A DNA stretch of 19,303 nt, taken from Arthrobacter sp. Lineage in GTDB: Bacteria; Actinomycetota; Actinomycetes; Actinomycetales; Micrococcaceae. Positions 1 through 6,897 of the stretch are shown in pieces. Both the position numbers and the translations under genes were made by a program. Under the pieces are notes generated by a model. That model had not been told where the DNA came from and searched no databases. It saw nothing but the letters and a program-made list of their open reading frames with translations. The stretch spans positions 1 through 19,303 of the forward strand of contig JAGLBH010000015.1 in NCBI GenBank assembly GCA_018260285.1, in the 5' to 3' direction. Numbering within the stretch: the first letter of the stretch is position 1; each line of letters starts with the position of its first letter.

Positions 1-905
1 CACATCAGCCCGGTCAGCACATCAATGACCTCGCTGGAGATCCTCGCCCCGGGCAGGGCTCCGAGCATCACGAACCGGCTGGTGCGCTCAACCAGGGTCA
101 CGATCGCTGAGTTCCCGCCCTTGCCGATGACCAGGTCCCCTTCCCAATGCCCAGGCACGGCCCGGTCAGCGGCTTCTGCTGGGCGCTGGCTGATCAGGCA
201 GTCTTTCAGCCACGCCCGATTCCCCGCCCCCGCGTAGGGCAGTTTCGTGCGCGGCTTGCGGCGGGTGCGCCCGCGCCGGGTGGCTTTCTCGATGGAGAGT
301 TCCTCGCGCAGGGTGCCGCGGCCTTGAACGTACAGGGCTTGATAGATCGTCTCGTGGGACATGGTCCATTCTCGCTCCATCCCGTGCTCCAAGCGCAACT
401 GCTGCTGGATCTGCCGCGGGGAGAACTTCTTGCCCAACAGATCGATCACCCGGGCCCGAAGATGCTGGTGGGTGGTGATCTTGCGGGGTTTGGGCCGTCG
501 GCGCCGGGCTGCGGCGGCCAGCTCGGCTTCATGGGCGCTGTAGCCGGGGTTGCGCCGGCCGTTGGATTTGTTCCGGGCGATCTCACGGCACACGCTGGAG
601 CGATGTCGGCCAATCTCTGCGGCGATCCTGGCCGGGGTATGCCCGTCGGCTAGGCGCAGCATGATCACGGTGCGTTCTTCAAGGCTCAGTCGTGAGCCCT
701 TCCGCCGGGTTGGGGCCGGGGCAAGGTTCAAGGGTTTGAGTCCTCCGATGGGGCCGGTGCTGAACAGATCCATACCGTGGAATCTACCTAACCAGTTCCT
801 GGCGGTCTGCTCAGCCAGATCGCATTCCCGGGCGGCAGCACCGATCGAGGAGCCCTCACAGAGCATGGTGAAGAATCGCTCACGAGTGGCTACAGAGACA
901 GTCAT
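1..905 (-). CDS. IS30-family transposase, N-terminal 301 residues (C-terminus beyond window)
   Basis: Translating the minus strand from the ATG at 905 gives an open frame with no stop down to base 1. The N-terminal part (about residues 1-110) is helix-turn-helix rich; it begins MTVSVATRERFFTMLCEG and later has SLEERTVIMLRLADGHTPAR and IGRHRSSVCREIARN, the typical IS30 DNA-binding region. The start of the DDE catalytic domain is the family motif GHWEGDLVIGK, with the first catalytic Asp at about residue 257. The second Asp and the Glu lie outside the window, so activity cannot be judged. The frame is intact as far as it can be seen, so this is not an obvious pseudogene. It catalyses cut-and-paste or copy-type movement of its own element. 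Confidence 0.9.
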   Translation of the reverse strand, partial: MTVSVATRERFFTMLCEGSSIGAAARECDLAEQTARNWLGRFHGMDLFSTGPIGGLKPLNLAPAPTRRKGSRLSLEERTVIMLRLADGHTPARIAAEIGRHRSSVCREIARNKSNGRRNPGYSAHEAELAAAARRRRPKPRKITTHQHLRARVIDLLGKKFSPRQIQQQLRLEHGMEREWTMSHETIYQALYVQGRGTLREELSIEKATRRGRTRRKPRTKLPYAGAGNRAWLKDCLISQRPAEAADRAVPGHWEGDLVIGKGGNSAIVTLVERTSRFVMLGALPGARISSEVIDVLTGLM

Positions 906-993
906 CAGAGTGGGTGTCCTTCCACAACAGCGGGCCTTGTAGGGCTCGGCCCGGGGCAGTCACGGGTGTGTTGCAATCACCCTTTGACACCAC
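1..993 (-). mobile_element. IS30-family insertion sequence, right part only
   Basis: The left window edge lies inside an IS30-type element. The transposase gene occupies nearly all of it and reads leftward. The end of the element next to the transposase start is placed near 970-993, where the minus strand reads GTGGTGTCAAAGGGTGATTG followed by CAAC. This has the look of the terminal inverted repeats of actinobacterial IS30 elements, but the other end is outside the window, so the repeat and the target duplication cannot be matched. The boundary is therefore approximate. Confidence 0.7.
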
Positions 994-998
994 CCTCT

Positions 999-1030
999 CT
1001 AGCCTCAGATCAACCTAGCCTCAGATCAAC
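999..1030. repeat. 16-bp perfect tandem duplication beside the IS end
   Basis: The unit CTAGCCTCAGATCAAC occurs twice head to tail, at 999-1014 and 1015-1030, with no mismatch. It starts within a few bases of the inferred IS30 end. It is too long to be an IS30 target duplication (usually 2-3 bp), so replication slippage or an IS-associated rearrangement are the likelier causes. Confidence 0.9.
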
Positions 1031-1240
1031 GCCCCCTCTGGTCTCCATTCAGCACAGCTTCTCCTGATCACCGGCCCCAACGGAACGGGCAAGTTCACGA
1101 AAGAGATGGGCACATTTCCGTGAGATACCGAAGACGGCCGAGGACTCGGGGATCCCGGACTGACTAGGGGCCTGAGGTCGAGCAGTGGTCACAGAGCTGG
1201 GGCGGCGCCGCCTGACGCCAGCGCCCCTCCCTGACAGCCC
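1031..1240. other. Gene-free stretch between the IS element and efeB
   Basis: No complete gene was found. On the plus strand, 1061-1123 reads LLITGPNGTGK then FTKEMGTFP and a stop, which resembles a Walker A P-loop; with no flanking domain it is at best a gene remnant and may be chance. At 1201-1212 there is a perfect 12-bp palindrome GGCGGCGCCGCC, and GGGGCG at 1199-1204 can pair with CGCCCC at 1222-1227. This could be a weak terminator for efeB, which ends at 1241, but no U-tract follows. Confidence 0.4.
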
Positions 1241-2485
1241 TCAGGCGAACAGCCCCTGGCCGATGTACTCGCCCTCTTTGACACCCGGCGGCACGGCGTA
1301 GAGCCCGGAGGCCACGTGCTGGAGGTACTCCAGGTGGAGGCGGTCCTTCGTGGAGAGCTGGGTCTGCATGGGAGTGAAGTGCGTGCGGGGGTCCACGACG
1401 AAGGCGATGAAGAACAGCCCCGCCTCCAGACGACCGAGCCCGTCAGAGCCGTCCGTGAAGTTGTACCCGCGGCGCAGCATCTGCACGCCCTTGTTCGCGG
1501 TGGGGTGGGAGAGCTTCACGTGGGAGTCCGCCGCGATGAGCGGCCCGTCCCGGCCTTCCAGCGTGAAGTTGGGCTCGCTGAACTCCTTGCCGCCGGAGAG
1601 CGGGGCGCCTTCGGCCTTCGTGCGACCGATGGAGGCCTCCTGCTCCTGGAGGGAGGTCCGATCCCAGATCTCGATGTGCATGCGGATGCGCCGCGCCACC
1701 ATGTAGGTGCCGCCGGCCATCCACTCGGCGCGCGGATCGGCGCCCTTGCCCACCCACACGTGCTTCTCCACCTGGGCGGGGTCCTCCGACTTGAGGTTGG
1801 CCGTGCCGTCCTTGAACCCGAAGAGGTTGCGGGGCGTCTCCTGGGCCGTCGAGGTGGACGACGTGCGCCCGAACCCCAGCTGCGACCAGCGCACCTCCAC
1901 CGTGGAGAACCCGATCCGGGCCAGGTTGCGAATGGCGTGCACGGCCACCTGGGGGTCGTCTGCGCAGGCCTGCACGATGATGTCCCCGTCCGACCGGGCC
2001 GCGTCCAGCTTGTCCCCCGGGAAGTGGGGCAGCGGCTCGAGCGCGGCGGGCAGGCGGTCCTGGATCTTGAGGAACTTCTTCTCGAAGAAGCTGCGTCCGA
2101 ACCCGATGGTGATCGTCAGGTTCGCCGCGCTCAGCCCCACGGCCTCCCCCGTGTCCGCGGGCGGGGCCAGGTAGGACTCGCTGCTGCCTTCGCCCAGCGT
2201 CTTTCCCTGGGTCATCGCCGCTGCGGCCTCTGTCCACTGCTTGAGGAGGGAGATGACGTCCTCCCTGGACGTGGTCACGAGGTCGAAGGCCGCAATGTGC
2301 AGGCGGTCCTGCGCGGCCGTCGTGATCCCGGCCTGGTGGTCACCGTGGAAGGGGACGACGGCGGAGGCGGCCTCCGTCGTCGTCCCTCGAGACTCGGGGA
2401 GGCTCAGGGCCACGCCCGTGGCCACGGCGGCAGCACCGGTCGTGGCAGCGGCCGTCAGGAGCCCGCGACGGCTGACAGCGGTCAC
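1241..2485 (-). CDS. efeB: EfeB, Tat-exported DyP-type heme peroxidase of the iron uptake system
   Basis: This 414-residue protein has a twin-arginine signal (SRRGLL at residues 5-10, then an Ala-rich hydrophobic stretch to about 30), so it should be exported folded with heme. The DyP signature GFKDG is at 223-227 with catalytic Asp226; the likely proximal heme His is H327 (LSHPTANKG), and the distal Arg is R338 or R339 in MLRRGYNF. The length fits EfeB/YcdB. In characterised EfeUOB systems, EfeB is a periplasmic or extracellular peroxidase that works with EfeO to supply iron to EfeU; whether it oxidises ferrous iron or acts on heme is debated. The start is a GTG at 2485 that overlaps the efeO stop codon as GTGA, a sign of translational coupling. 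It is the last gene of the leftward efeU-efeO-efeB operon. Confidence 0.95.
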   Translation of the reverse strand: MTAVSRRGLLTAAATTGAAAVATGVALSLPESRGTTTEAASAVVPFHGDHQAGITTAAQDRLHIAAFDLVTTSREDVISLLKQWTEAAAAMTQGKTLGEGSSESYLAPPADTGEAVGLSAANLTITIGFGRSFFEKKFLKIQDRLPAALEPLPHFPGDKLDAARSDGDIIVQACADDPQVAVHAIRNLARIGFSTVEVRWSQLGFGRTSSTSTAQETPRNLFGFKDGTANLKSEDPAQVEKHVWVGKGADPRAEWMAGGTYMVARRIRMHIEIWDRTSLQEQEASIGRTKAEGAPLSGGKEFSEPNFTLEGRDGPLIAADSHVKLSHPTANKGVQMLRRGYNFTDGSDGLGRLEAGLFFIAFVVDPRTHFTPMQTQLSTKDRLHLEYLQHVASGLYAVPPGVKEGEYIGQGLFA

Positions 2486-3636
2486 TTCTTGAGCACCTCG
2501 GCGGTGAGCTTGGAGAGCGGCTCGGCCAGCGCGTTGACGCTCGTGGCGAGGGCGCGGACCTGCTCCTTGCTCAGCTCGGTGTAGGGCTTCCAGCCGTCGG
2601 CGGTCTTGTGCTGGGAGAGCTCCTTGGACGTGGCGGCGAAGCGCTCGTCGAGCTGCTTGGCCAGGTCCGGGTTCTTCTTGGCGAGCAGGGGGCGCAGCTC
2701 CTGGTAGGCCACTGTGGCGCCTTCGAGGTTGCCCTGGAAGTCCCAGAGGTCGGTGTGGCTGAAGGCCTCCTCTTCACCGGTGACCTTGCCCTTGGCGACC
2801 TCGTCGAGCAGGGTCTTGGCCCCGTTGGCGATCGAGTCCGCCGTGAAGGTCACGGTCTTGGTGCGCTTGACGAGCTCCTCGGTGTCCTTGACGAGCTTGT
2901 CGGCGAGGGCCTTGCGCTGAGCGGGGGTCTGGGGAGTGAAGCCCTTGGGCGCCCAGAGGTCCTTCTCCGCGCGGTGCCATCCGGTCCACTCCTGGCCCTT
3001 CTCGAGGTCCGCCTCGCGGGCATCCAGCACGGGGTCAAGGTCGCCGAAGGACTCGGCCACGGGCTCGATGCGCTCCCAGTGGAGGCGAGTGCTCGCGTAG
3101 AGGGCCCGGGCGTCGTCGTCCTTCCCGGAGGCGTAGGCCTCGGCGAACTTCTTGGTGCCGGCGAGGAGCTGGTCGGACTGGTCGCGGACGTAGCCCGCGT
3201 AGTTCTTGACGGCGGTGTCGATGAGCTTCTGGTCATCCGCGCTGGCAGTCGGCTCGTTGGCGGACTTCTCCACGGTCAGCGTGCCGCGGATGCCCTCGCC
3301 CACCATGCCCGGCTTGCAGGACGTCACATAGGTGCCGGCGGGCGCCTGGATCGTGAAATCGCGCGTCAGGCCGGGGCCGATGTTCTCCACTTCGCCGACG
3401 ATCCGCAGGCCGTCCTCCGCGAGCAGGTAGAACTCGGTGACCTGGTCCCCCTCGTTCTTGATCGTGAACGTCAGGGGGCCGGACTTCGCCGTGGTGGAGG
3501 AGAGCTCGCAGGCGTCCTTGGTGCTCTTCACGGTGATCGCTCCGGTGCCGGAGGCGGACTTCGTGTTGTCCGTGCAGCCTGTGGCGGCCAGGGCGAGGGC
3601 GATGAGGGGGGCTGCGGCCAGCATTCTGCGGTTCAT
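2482..3636 (-). CDS. efeO: EfeO, cupredoxin plus M75 (imelysin-like) iron-binding lipoprotein
   Basis: This 384-residue protein starts at the ATG at 3636, where a signal peptide begins (MNRRMLAAAPLIALALAATG) and ends in a lipobox with Cys21 as the lipidation site. The open frame continues far upstream inside efeU, but that part has no sensible protein character and was excluded. Residues about 33-123 form a cupredoxin-like domain with Cys43, Cys107 and Met111 as possible metal ligands. Residues about 135-384 form the M75 domain with the conserved segment HWERIEP at 186-192 and SFGDLDP soon after. EfeO is thought to bind iron outside the membrane and hand it to EfeU. It lies 44 bp after efeU and overlaps the efeB start. 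Confidence 0.94.
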   Translation of the reverse strand: MNRRMLAAAPLIALALAATGCTDNTKSASGTGAITVKSTKDACELSSTTAKSGPLTFTIKNEGDQVTEFYLLAEDGLRIVGEVENIGPGLTRDFTIQAPAGTYVTSCKPGMVGEGIRGTLTVEKSANEPTASADDQKLIDTAVKNYAGYVRDQSDQLLAGTKKFAEAYASGKDDDARALYASTRLHWERIEPVAESFGDLDPVLDAREADLEKGQEWTGWHRAEKDLWAPKGFTPQTPAQRKALADKLVKDTEELVKRTKTVTFTADSIANGAKTLLDEVAKGKVTGEEEAFSHTDLWDFQGNLEGATVAYQELRPLLAKKNPDLAKQLDERFAATSKELSQHKTADGWKPYTELSKEQVRALATSVNALAEPLSKLTAEVLKK

Positions 3637-3680
3637 GGGGTCTCTTGTCTGACGAAGTGGACGGGTCGTGCGCAGGGGGG

Positions 3681-4529
3681 TCAGGCTGCGGCCATGGCGA
3701 CGGGGCGCGCGGACTTGACCGGGCTCGACGTGCGGATGGCCTTGGTGTACAGCGGCACGACGACGGCCATGTATGCGATCCATGCGACGGCCTGGAGCCA
3801 GGTGGTCTGCGGGGAGAAGTTGAAGATGCCCTTGAGGAGGGTGCCGTACCAGCTGCTCGGCGGGATCTGCGCGGAGACGTCGAAGGCCAGGGCGTGAAGC
3901 CCCGGGAGGATGCGGGCCTCCTGGAGGTCGTGGATGCCGTAGGCCAGAACGCCCGCTGCCACCACGATGAGGGCGTACCCCGTGATCGTGAAGAACGTGC
4001 CGAGGTTGACCTTGAGCACGCCTCGGTGGAGCAGGAAGCCGAAGCCCACGGCGACGACGAGGCCCGCGAGCGCGGCCAGCAGCGGAGACCCGCCTGCGGC
4101 GCCCTGAGCCTGGGAGGCCGCCCACAGGAAGAGGGCGGTCTCGAGGCCCTCGCGGCCGACGGCGAGGGCCGCCACCGTCACGAGCGCTCCGCCGCCTGCG
4201 GCTACGGCCGTGTCCACCTTGCCCCGGAGGTCGCTGCCGAGGGAGCGGGCCGAGCGGGCCATGAAGAAGACCATCCAGGTGACGAAGCCGACGGCCACGA
4301 TCGAGAGAGTGCCGCCGATGACCTCCTGCGCCTCGAACGTCAGCCCCCGGGGGCCGAAGGTCAGAAGCGCGCCGAACCCTGCGGAGACTGCCACGGCGGC
4401 GGCGATGCCCATCCACATATAGGGGAGGCGATCGCGGCGCCCGATCTTGGCGAGGTAGGCCATGAGCAGCACGACGACGAGGACGGCTTCAAGCCCCTCT
4501 CGAAGCCCGACGAGGAAATTGGCGGTCAT
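3681..4529 (-). CDS. efeU: EfeU, FTR1-family iron permease
   Basis: This 282-residue, seven-helix-type membrane protein begins MTANFLVGLREGLEAVL. The ATG at 4529 was chosen because it puts the first REGLE iron motif at residues 10-14, as in the family; the frame is open further upstream, but that extension crosses the promoter and iron box. The second REGLE motif is at 126-130 (GREGLETALFLWA). In the Ftr1/EfeU family these two acidic motifs carry the Glu residues that pass iron through the membrane. It is the first gene of the operon, followed by efeO and efeB. Unlike the well-known E. coli K-12 efeU, no frameshift is seen, so the system should be functional. Confidence 0.95.
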   Translation of the reverse strand: MTANFLVGLREGLEAVLVVVLLMAYLAKIGRRDRLPYMWMGIAAAVAVSAGFGALLTFGPRGLTFEAQEVIGGTLSIVAVGFVTWMVFFMARSARSLGSDLRGKVDTAVAAGGGALVTVAALAVGREGLETALFLWAASQAQGAAGGSPLLAALAGLVVAVGFGFLLHRGVLKVNLGTFFTITGYALIVVAAGVLAYGIHDLQEARILPGLHALAFDVSAQIPPSSWYGTLLKGIFNFSPQTTWLQAVAWIAYMAVVVPLYTKAIRTSSPVKSARPVAMAAA

Positions 4530-4559
4530 GGCGGTTGAGCCCTTCACGAGTCGAAATAG

Positions 4560-4578
4560 GGAGGCAAGGCAAGCCTTA
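4560..4578. promoter_or_regulatory. Candidate DtxR/IdeR-type iron box upstream of efeU
   Basis: The plus strand reads GGAGGCAAGGCAAGCCTTA. Against the 19-bp IdeR/DtxR consensus (TTAGGTTAGGCTAACCTAA), about 12 positions match by eye, including the outer AGG and CCT with the correct 9-base spacing. It lies just downstream of the candidate efeU -10 box, where a bound repressor would block transcription. A second, non-standard dyad (AGGTCAACCT, 4582-4591) adjoins it. Iron-replete repression of efeUOB would be the expected logic. Confidence 0.55.
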
Positions 4579-4587
4579 CTGAGGTCA

Positions 4588-4617
4588 ACCTTAGTCGTGC
4601 TGCGGCCAATTAGGCAA
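4588..4617 (-). promoter_or_regulatory. Candidate promoter of the efeUOB operon
   Basis: On the minus strand a -35-like TTGCCT (4617-4612) is followed after 18 bases by a -10-like TAAGGT (4593-4588). The predicted transcription start near 4581 would leave a leader of about 50 bases before the efeU ATG at 4529. The iron box lies immediately downstream, which strengthens the assignment. Confidence 0.4.
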
Positions 4618-4705
4618 CACGCGCGGTTCGTAAACCTTGCCCACCCCACACGAAGGGGCCCAAGCGTCTCGATATGTGGTCTCAACAGATAACAATTCAA
4701 TAAAT

Positions 4706-4740
4706 CTTGCACTCAATGCAAGTGATTGGTAAATATCAAT
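4706..4740 (+). promoter_or_regulatory. AT-rich segment with small hairpin and weak promoter-like elements before the ABC operon
   Basis: The stretch around 4670-4745 is strikingly AT-rich for this window. It contains CTTGCA-CTCAA-TGCAAG (4706-4722), a perfect 6-bp inverted repeat. A possible -35 TTGCAC (4707-4712) is followed after 17 bases by TAAATA (4730-4735), a poor -10 match. It may be the promoter of the rightward ABC operon with a leader of about 180 bases, or a shared upstream activating region. The rest of the divergent efeU-dppB interval (4530-4922) shows no gene. Confidence 0.3.
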
Positions 4741-4864
4741 TTCGGGCCATCTCAGGGAAGTTTAGATTCACAGCAATTTCAAAGCGGATGCGCACTTCTG
4801 GCACAGGCTTCGGGCTGTGAAAGGAACGCTTTGGAGTCTGCTACGATTTTCGCAACTCGTGACT

Positions 4865-4880
4865 CTGGTCACATGACCAG
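4865..4880. promoter_or_regulatory. Perfect 16-bp dyad, candidate operator of the ABC transporter operon
   Basis: The plus strand reads CTGGTCACATGACCAG, a perfect inverted repeat of 7-base arms separated by CA. It lies 42 bases before the first permease start and just after a weak -10-like TACGAT (4842-4847). Its size and symmetry suit a homodimeric repressor such as a GntR- or TetR-type protein. No copy was noticed elsewhere in the window. Confidence 0.45.
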
Positions 4881-4922
4881 TGCGATGCGAATCGTTCCGA
4901 CTAGTCCCTCGACAGGCCGCCC

Positions 4923-5903
4923 ATGCTGAAATACCTTGCGAAGAGAGCGCTGACCTACCTGGTGCTGACCTTCATCGCCACGTCGATCACGTATCTTCTG
5001 GCATCGACGATCTTCACCCCCGGTCAGGCCATGGAGGCCCAGACGCCTCGCCCGACCCAGGAGCAGATCAACAACCAGCTCCGCATCCTCGGGCTGGACC
5101 CGGCCATGAGCACCTGGCAGCGATACGGGGAGTGGCTCAAGAACATCGCCCTCCACTGGGACTGGGGACGCACTCCCGGCGGCGGATACGTGAACCACGA
5201 GTTCGGCATCCGCGTCATGGTCTCCGTGCGCCTCTACATCCTGGCGACTCTCATCTCCCTCGTCATCGGCGTGGCACTCGGCGTCCTCGCCGCTGCTCGC
5301 CAGTACAAGCTGAGCGACCGAATCGCCACAAGCTACAGCTACCTCGTCTTCATCTTCCCCGTGCCCGTCGTCTACGTCCTCGTCCAGCTGCTCTTCATCA
5401 AGATCAACGAGAACGCTGGCACACGCCTGTTTTATGTAACGGGCTCTGCAGGAGATGACATCCACGGATTCTGGAACATCATCATCGACCAGGCTCAGCA
5501 CTACTTCGTGCCGACACTCGCGATGACTCTCGTCTCCTGGGCCGGATACCAGGTGACCATGCGCCAGTTCCTCCTCGACAATGTCAATGCCGACTACGTC
5601 CGCACGGCTCGCGCCACCGGCCTGACCCGCGGCAAGGCCATCCAGCGCCACGCGATGCGAGTCTCTCTTATCCCCGTCGCCCAGCAGATCGCCTTCGTCA
5701 TCCCGGGCATCTTCCTCGGAGGCTTCTTCGCGGAGTCCATCTTCAACTGGCAGGGCATCGGCCTCTGGTCGCTGCAGGCCATCGCGGCGCAGGACGTCAA
5801 CTCGTCGGTGGCCGTCGTCGCCTTCGGGTGCATCGTCACCGCCTTCAGCTTCATCCTGGCTGACTTCCTGACCGTCATCGTCGATCCCCGAGTGAGGGCC
5901 TGA
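4923..5903 (+). CDS. Dpp/Opp-type ABC transporter permease (first permease, DppB-like)
   Basis: This 326-residue membrane protein begins MLKYLAKRALTYLVLTFIAT, the usual DppB/OppB opening with a short basic start and a first helix at about 8-30. More helices lie near 100-124, 138-160, 196-212, 250-275 and 295-320. The cytoplasmic EAA loop that contacts the ATPase is near 224-246 (YVRTARATGLTRGKAIQRHA). No clear Shine-Dalgarno precedes the ATG. It is the first gene of a four-gene operon; the second permease starts 4 bases after its stop. The substrate is probably a peptide, though related systems also carry nickel, heme or other small molecules, so substrate cannot be fixed from sequence. Confidence 0.92.
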   Translation: MLKYLAKRALTYLVLTFIATSITYLLASTIFTPGQAMEAQTPRPTQEQINNQLRILGLDPAMSTWQRYGEWLKNIALHWDWGRTPGGGYVNHEFGIRVMVSVRLYILATLISLVIGVALGVLAAARQYKLSDRIATSYSYLVFIFPVPVVYVLVQLLFIKINENAGTRLFYVTGSAGDDIHGFWNIIIDQAQHYFVPTLAMTLVSWAGYQVTMRQFLLDNVNADYVRTARATGLTRGKAIQRHAMRVSLIPVAQQIAFVIPGIFLGGFFAESIFNWQGIGLWSLQAIAAQDVNSSVAVVAFGCIVTAFSFILADFLTVIVDPRVRA

Positions 5904-5907
5904 GGCC

Positions 5908-6897
5908 ATGAGCAACCCCACCAACCAGCTGGAATCCGCTGAACTCTCCACCCCCGAGGGCATCGTCGGAAAAACCGCTTCCGTGACAGCTGACGCCACC
6001 GCTGCCCCCGCCGCAGCCAAAGACCCCGCGGTGATGAACAAGCGGACAATCCTCGCCCGCCGCTTCTTCCGCAACATCCCGGCAATGATCGGCGTCTGCC
6101 TTCTCCTGCTTGTCACCGCCTTCGCGATCTTCGCCCCGATGGTCACGCCGTGGCGCTATGACGAACTCGACTTCATCAACGCCGGCATGCCCCCGGGAAC
6201 GGAAAACCATATCCTCGGCACGAACCAGGCTGGCGCAGACATGGTCGCGCAGCTCGCCCAGGGCACCCGGATCTCCCTCGTCATTGGCCTCGTCGTCGGC
6301 GTGGCTACCGCGCTCATCTCTGCGATCTACGGCTGCGTCATGGCCTACTTCGGCGGCAAGGTCGAGTGGTGGATGCTCATGTTCCTCGAGCTCATGATGC
6401 TCATGCCCGCATTCCTCGTCATCGCGATCATCACGAACGGCCGGGGCGGCAACTGGATAGTCCTCATGCTCATGCTCATCGTCTTCGGCTGGATGGCAGC
6501 GGCCCGCCTCGTCCGTTCCCTCTCCTCCTCGCTCGTGGACCGCGAGTTCGTCAAGTACGCCCGCTTCATGGGGGTACACCCGTTCAAGATCATCATGCGC
6601 CACATGCTCCCGAACATCGCCAGCCAGATCATCTTGGCGATCACGACGGGCATCTGGGGTGCCATCCTCTCCGAAGTCGCCTTCTCCTTCCTCGGCATCG
6701 GCATCAAGATCCCGGACACCTCCCTCGGCCTACTCATCGGCCAGGCGAAGGACTCCCTCGACGCCTACCCCTGGATGTTCTGGCAGCCGGTCATCATGCT
6801 CCTGCTCATCACCGGCCCGCTCTCCCTCATCAATGACGGTCTGCGCGATGCCTTCGACCCGTCCTCCAACGCCAGCGGAAAGGCCAAGAAGAAATGA
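5908..6897 (+). CDS. Dpp/Opp-type ABC transporter permease (second permease, DppC-like)
   Basis: This 329-residue protein has a hydrophilic Ala/Thr-rich N-terminus (about 1-45), a first helix at about 58-78 and a family motif HILGTNQAGADM at 101-112, as in DppC/OppC (commonly HxLGTDxxGRD). The EAA loop is at about 211-236 (DREFVKYARFMGVHPFKIIM). It should pair with the upstream permease to make the membrane channel. Its ATG is 4 bases after the previous stop, and its own stop overlaps the start of the ATPase gene as ATGA, so the genes are translationally coupled. Confidence 0.92.
   Translation: MSNPTNQLESAELSTPEGIVGKTASVTADATAAPAAAKDPAVMNKRTILARRFFRNIPAMIGVCLLLLVTAFAIFAPMVTPWRYDELDFINAGMPPGTENHILGTNQAGADMVAQLAQGTRISLVIGLVVGVATALISAIYGCVMAYFGGKVEWWMLMFLELMMLMPAFLVIAIITNGRGGNWIVLMLMLIVFGWMAAARLVRSLSSSLVDREFVKYARFMGVHPFKIIMRHMLPNIASQIILAITTGIWGAILSEVAFSFLGIGIKIPDTSLGLLIGQAKDSLDAYPWMFWQPVIMLLLITGPLSLINDGLRDAFDPSSNASGKAKKK

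Noticed and set aside
1316..2584. Plus-strand frame opposite efeB
   Set aside because: Antisense shadow with Gly/Arg/Leu-rich composition; efeB motifs are unambiguous on the minus strand.
3637..4416. In-frame extension of efeO far upstream into efeU
   Set aside because: The added sequence is Arg/Pro-rich shadow translation of efeU, and the lipoprotein signal starts exactly at 3636.
4530..4712. N-terminal extension of EfeU
   Set aside because: It runs across the promoter and iron box and delays the first REGLE motif that normally lies at the very N-terminus.
4726..4929. 67-codon frame from a TTG overlapping the first permease start
   Set aside because: Weak third-position GC, no Shine-Dalgarno and no recognisable protein; it is probably leader DNA.
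4869..6146. Long minus-strand frame opposite the two permeases
   Set aside because: Asp/Glu/His-rich translation typical of antisense reading of GC-rich genes; the plus-strand permeases are clear.
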